Assembly: GCA_946221045.1 (NCBI GenBank)
Contig: CAMIIY010000124.1
Coordinates: forward strand, 1-6,384
Direction of reading: 5' to 3'
Source: an uncultured Oceanospirillaceae bacterium
GTDB lineage: Bacteria; Pseudomonadota; Gammaproteobacteria; Pseudomonadales; Balneatricaceae
DNA: 6,384 nt
Position numbers and translations under genes: made by a program. Of this stretch, positions 5,640-6,384 are shown in pieces (the first letter of the stretch is position 1; each line of letters starts with the position of its first letter). The notes below the pieces were generated by a model, which worked only from the letters and a program-made list of their open reading frames with translations, ran no database searches and was not told where the DNA came from.

Positions 5640-5659
5640 AAGGACACATGCAAGAATGA
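5640..5659 (+). promoter_or_regulatory. Ribosome site and three-codon frame overlapping the dnaT-like start
   Basis: AAGGA (5640-5644) is followed by ATG at 5648, which opens the frame ATG-CAA-GAA-TGA. Its stop overlaps the ATG of the DnaT-like gene (5656) as ATGA. The AAGGA is 3 bases from the first ATG and 11 from the second, so neither spacing is ideal. Either the minimal frame is accidental or ribosomes ending on it re-initiate at 5656. Confidence 0.35.
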
Positions 5660-6384
5660 GTTTTCAATTTCCTGAAGCCCCCTTGTTGTTATACCCATCG
5701 CTGATTGAAGCGTTGGGGGTGGACGGAGCACTGCTGTTGACGCTTTATCATCAGCAGGCACAGGGTCATCAAAGCTGGCAGATGGAACATGCCGAATGGA
5801 TGCAGCTGGCGCGCTTTTGGGAAGAGGACCGGGTGGCTCAACTGACCTCGATGCTGGTTGAGCAGGGGTATATTGATGCAGAATTCTGCTCGTCAGGTGG
5901 CATTTGTGTATCCCTTATGCCTGCTGAAACGACTTCTGAGCCGCCGGTAACAGAGGCTCCGGAAGTGGTCAGCCGTTTGCCGGTGTTTGAACGTTGCCCT
6001 CCTTCACCTGAACCCGCTCCGGAGCCGGTAAGGCCGCAACGGGTTGGGCAGGGGCCCGCGCCTACCTTTGGTGGCAGCATTGGCTGGGCACGTAAAACGC
6101 GGCAGGGCGATGAACTTCATGCACTGTTTCAGCAGCACGAAACCCGTAATCAGCAGTTGCACCCCATGTCACTTGGCTGGCAGCCTTCGGATAATTTCTT
6201 TGCCTTGCTGCCGCGCCACAATATAACCGATGTATTTGCCCGCAGTTGTCTGGATGAGTTTGTACTCTACTGGCTGGACAAAGACCGTAAAGAAACGAAC
6301 TGGGATCAGAAATTTCTGGGCTGGGTAAAACGGGAATGGGTGCATAAACAGACAGAAGCGGGCCGTCAGCAGCGCCTGCAACAA
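5656..6384 (+). CDS. DnaT-like ssDNA-binding protein, 3' end missing
   Basis: The frame is open from ATG 5656 to the window edge (243 codons, no stop), so the C-terminus is missing. Residues about 8-88 look like a winged-helix-type domain (LLLYPSLIEALGVDGALLL, then WMQLARFWEEDRV, then LVEQGYID). A Pro/Glu-rich linker runs from about 93 to 138 (PPSPEPAPEP, 115-124). From about 169 the sequence matches the DnaT C-terminal ssDNA-binding domain: MSLGWQPSDNF (171-181), then LDEFVLYWLDKD (199-210) and NWDQKFLGWVKREW (215-228). E. coli DnaT is a primosome protein that works with PriA, PriB and DnaC to reload DnaB at stalled forks, and this protein probably has a related replication-restart role. The C-terminus beyond 228 is Gln/Arg-rich. 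A DnaC-like ATPase gene just past the edge would fit, but is not visible. It is a homologue by domain, not proven orthologous to dnaT. Confidence 0.85.
   Translation, partial: MSFQFPEAPLLLYPSLIEALGVDGALLLTLYHQQAQGHQSWQMEHAEWMQLARFWEEDRVAQLTSMLVEQGYIDAEFCSSGGICVSLMPAETTSEPPVTEAPEVVSRLPVFERCPPSPEPAPEPVRPQRVGQGPAPTFGGSIGWARKTRQGDELHALFQQHETRNQQLHPMSLGWQPSDNFFALLPRHNITDVFARSCLDEFVLYWLDKDRKETNWDQKFLGWVKREWVHKQTEAGRQQRLQQ

Noticed and set aside
6169..6384. A minus-strand open frame at the right edge
   Set aside because: It is antisense to the DnaT-like domain; the forward frame shows conserved Trp, Phe and Lys positions of that domain.
1..6384. CRISPR array, insertion sequence, prophage or toxin-antitoxin system
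   Set aside because: No spaced direct repeats, transposase, integrase or toxin-like small gene pair was seen; all coding regions fit chromosomal metabolic or replication genes.

Overview
The window looks like ordinary chromosome from a gammaproteobacterium, most likely of the Oceanospirillales/Pseudomonadales type. This rests on Pseudomonas-like PhhB and MioC proteins, a PurU with a fused ACT domain, and a DnaT-like primosome protein. GC is moderate, coding is dense and Shine-Dalgarno sites are good. The genus is inferred; there is no rRNA or other marker gene. I saw no mobile element, CRISPR array, tRNA or rRNA.

Layout, left to right. A 177-base leader precedes a forward mioC-like flavodoxin gene. 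It converges, with a 10-base 3' overlap, on a three-gene leftward operon. In transcription order that operon is a type 2 thymidine phosphorylase/AMP phosphorylase-like gene (3629 to 2106), a divergent ribose-phosphate pyrophosphokinase homologue (2116 to 1232) and an AlkB-family dioxygenase (1235 to 615). Successive genes overlap by 11 and 4 bases, which suggests translational coupling. A 107-base divergent intergenic region separates this operon from the rightward genes: phhB (GTG start), purU, a two-CBS-domain protein, and a DnaT-like ssDNA-binding protein whose 3' end is cut by the window edge.

The common theme is nucleotide and one-carbon metabolism. PhhB recycles a pterin cofactor and PurU releases formate from 10-formyl-THF, which can feed PurT. 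The leftward operon pairs a phosphorolytic nucleoside/nucleotide enzyme with a PRPP-synthetase homologue and a nucleic-acid dealkylation enzyme.

The most interesting item is that leftward operon. The phosphorylase carries signature segments of archaeal-type AMP phosphorylases rather than of classical DeoA. Its overlapping partner is a PRPP synthetase with altered active-site motifs. Together they may form a nucleotide-salvage module of unproven substrate. Smaller items are a partly conserved 21-base element shared by two intergenic regions, a three-codon reading frame abutting the dnaT-like start, and several short palindromes.
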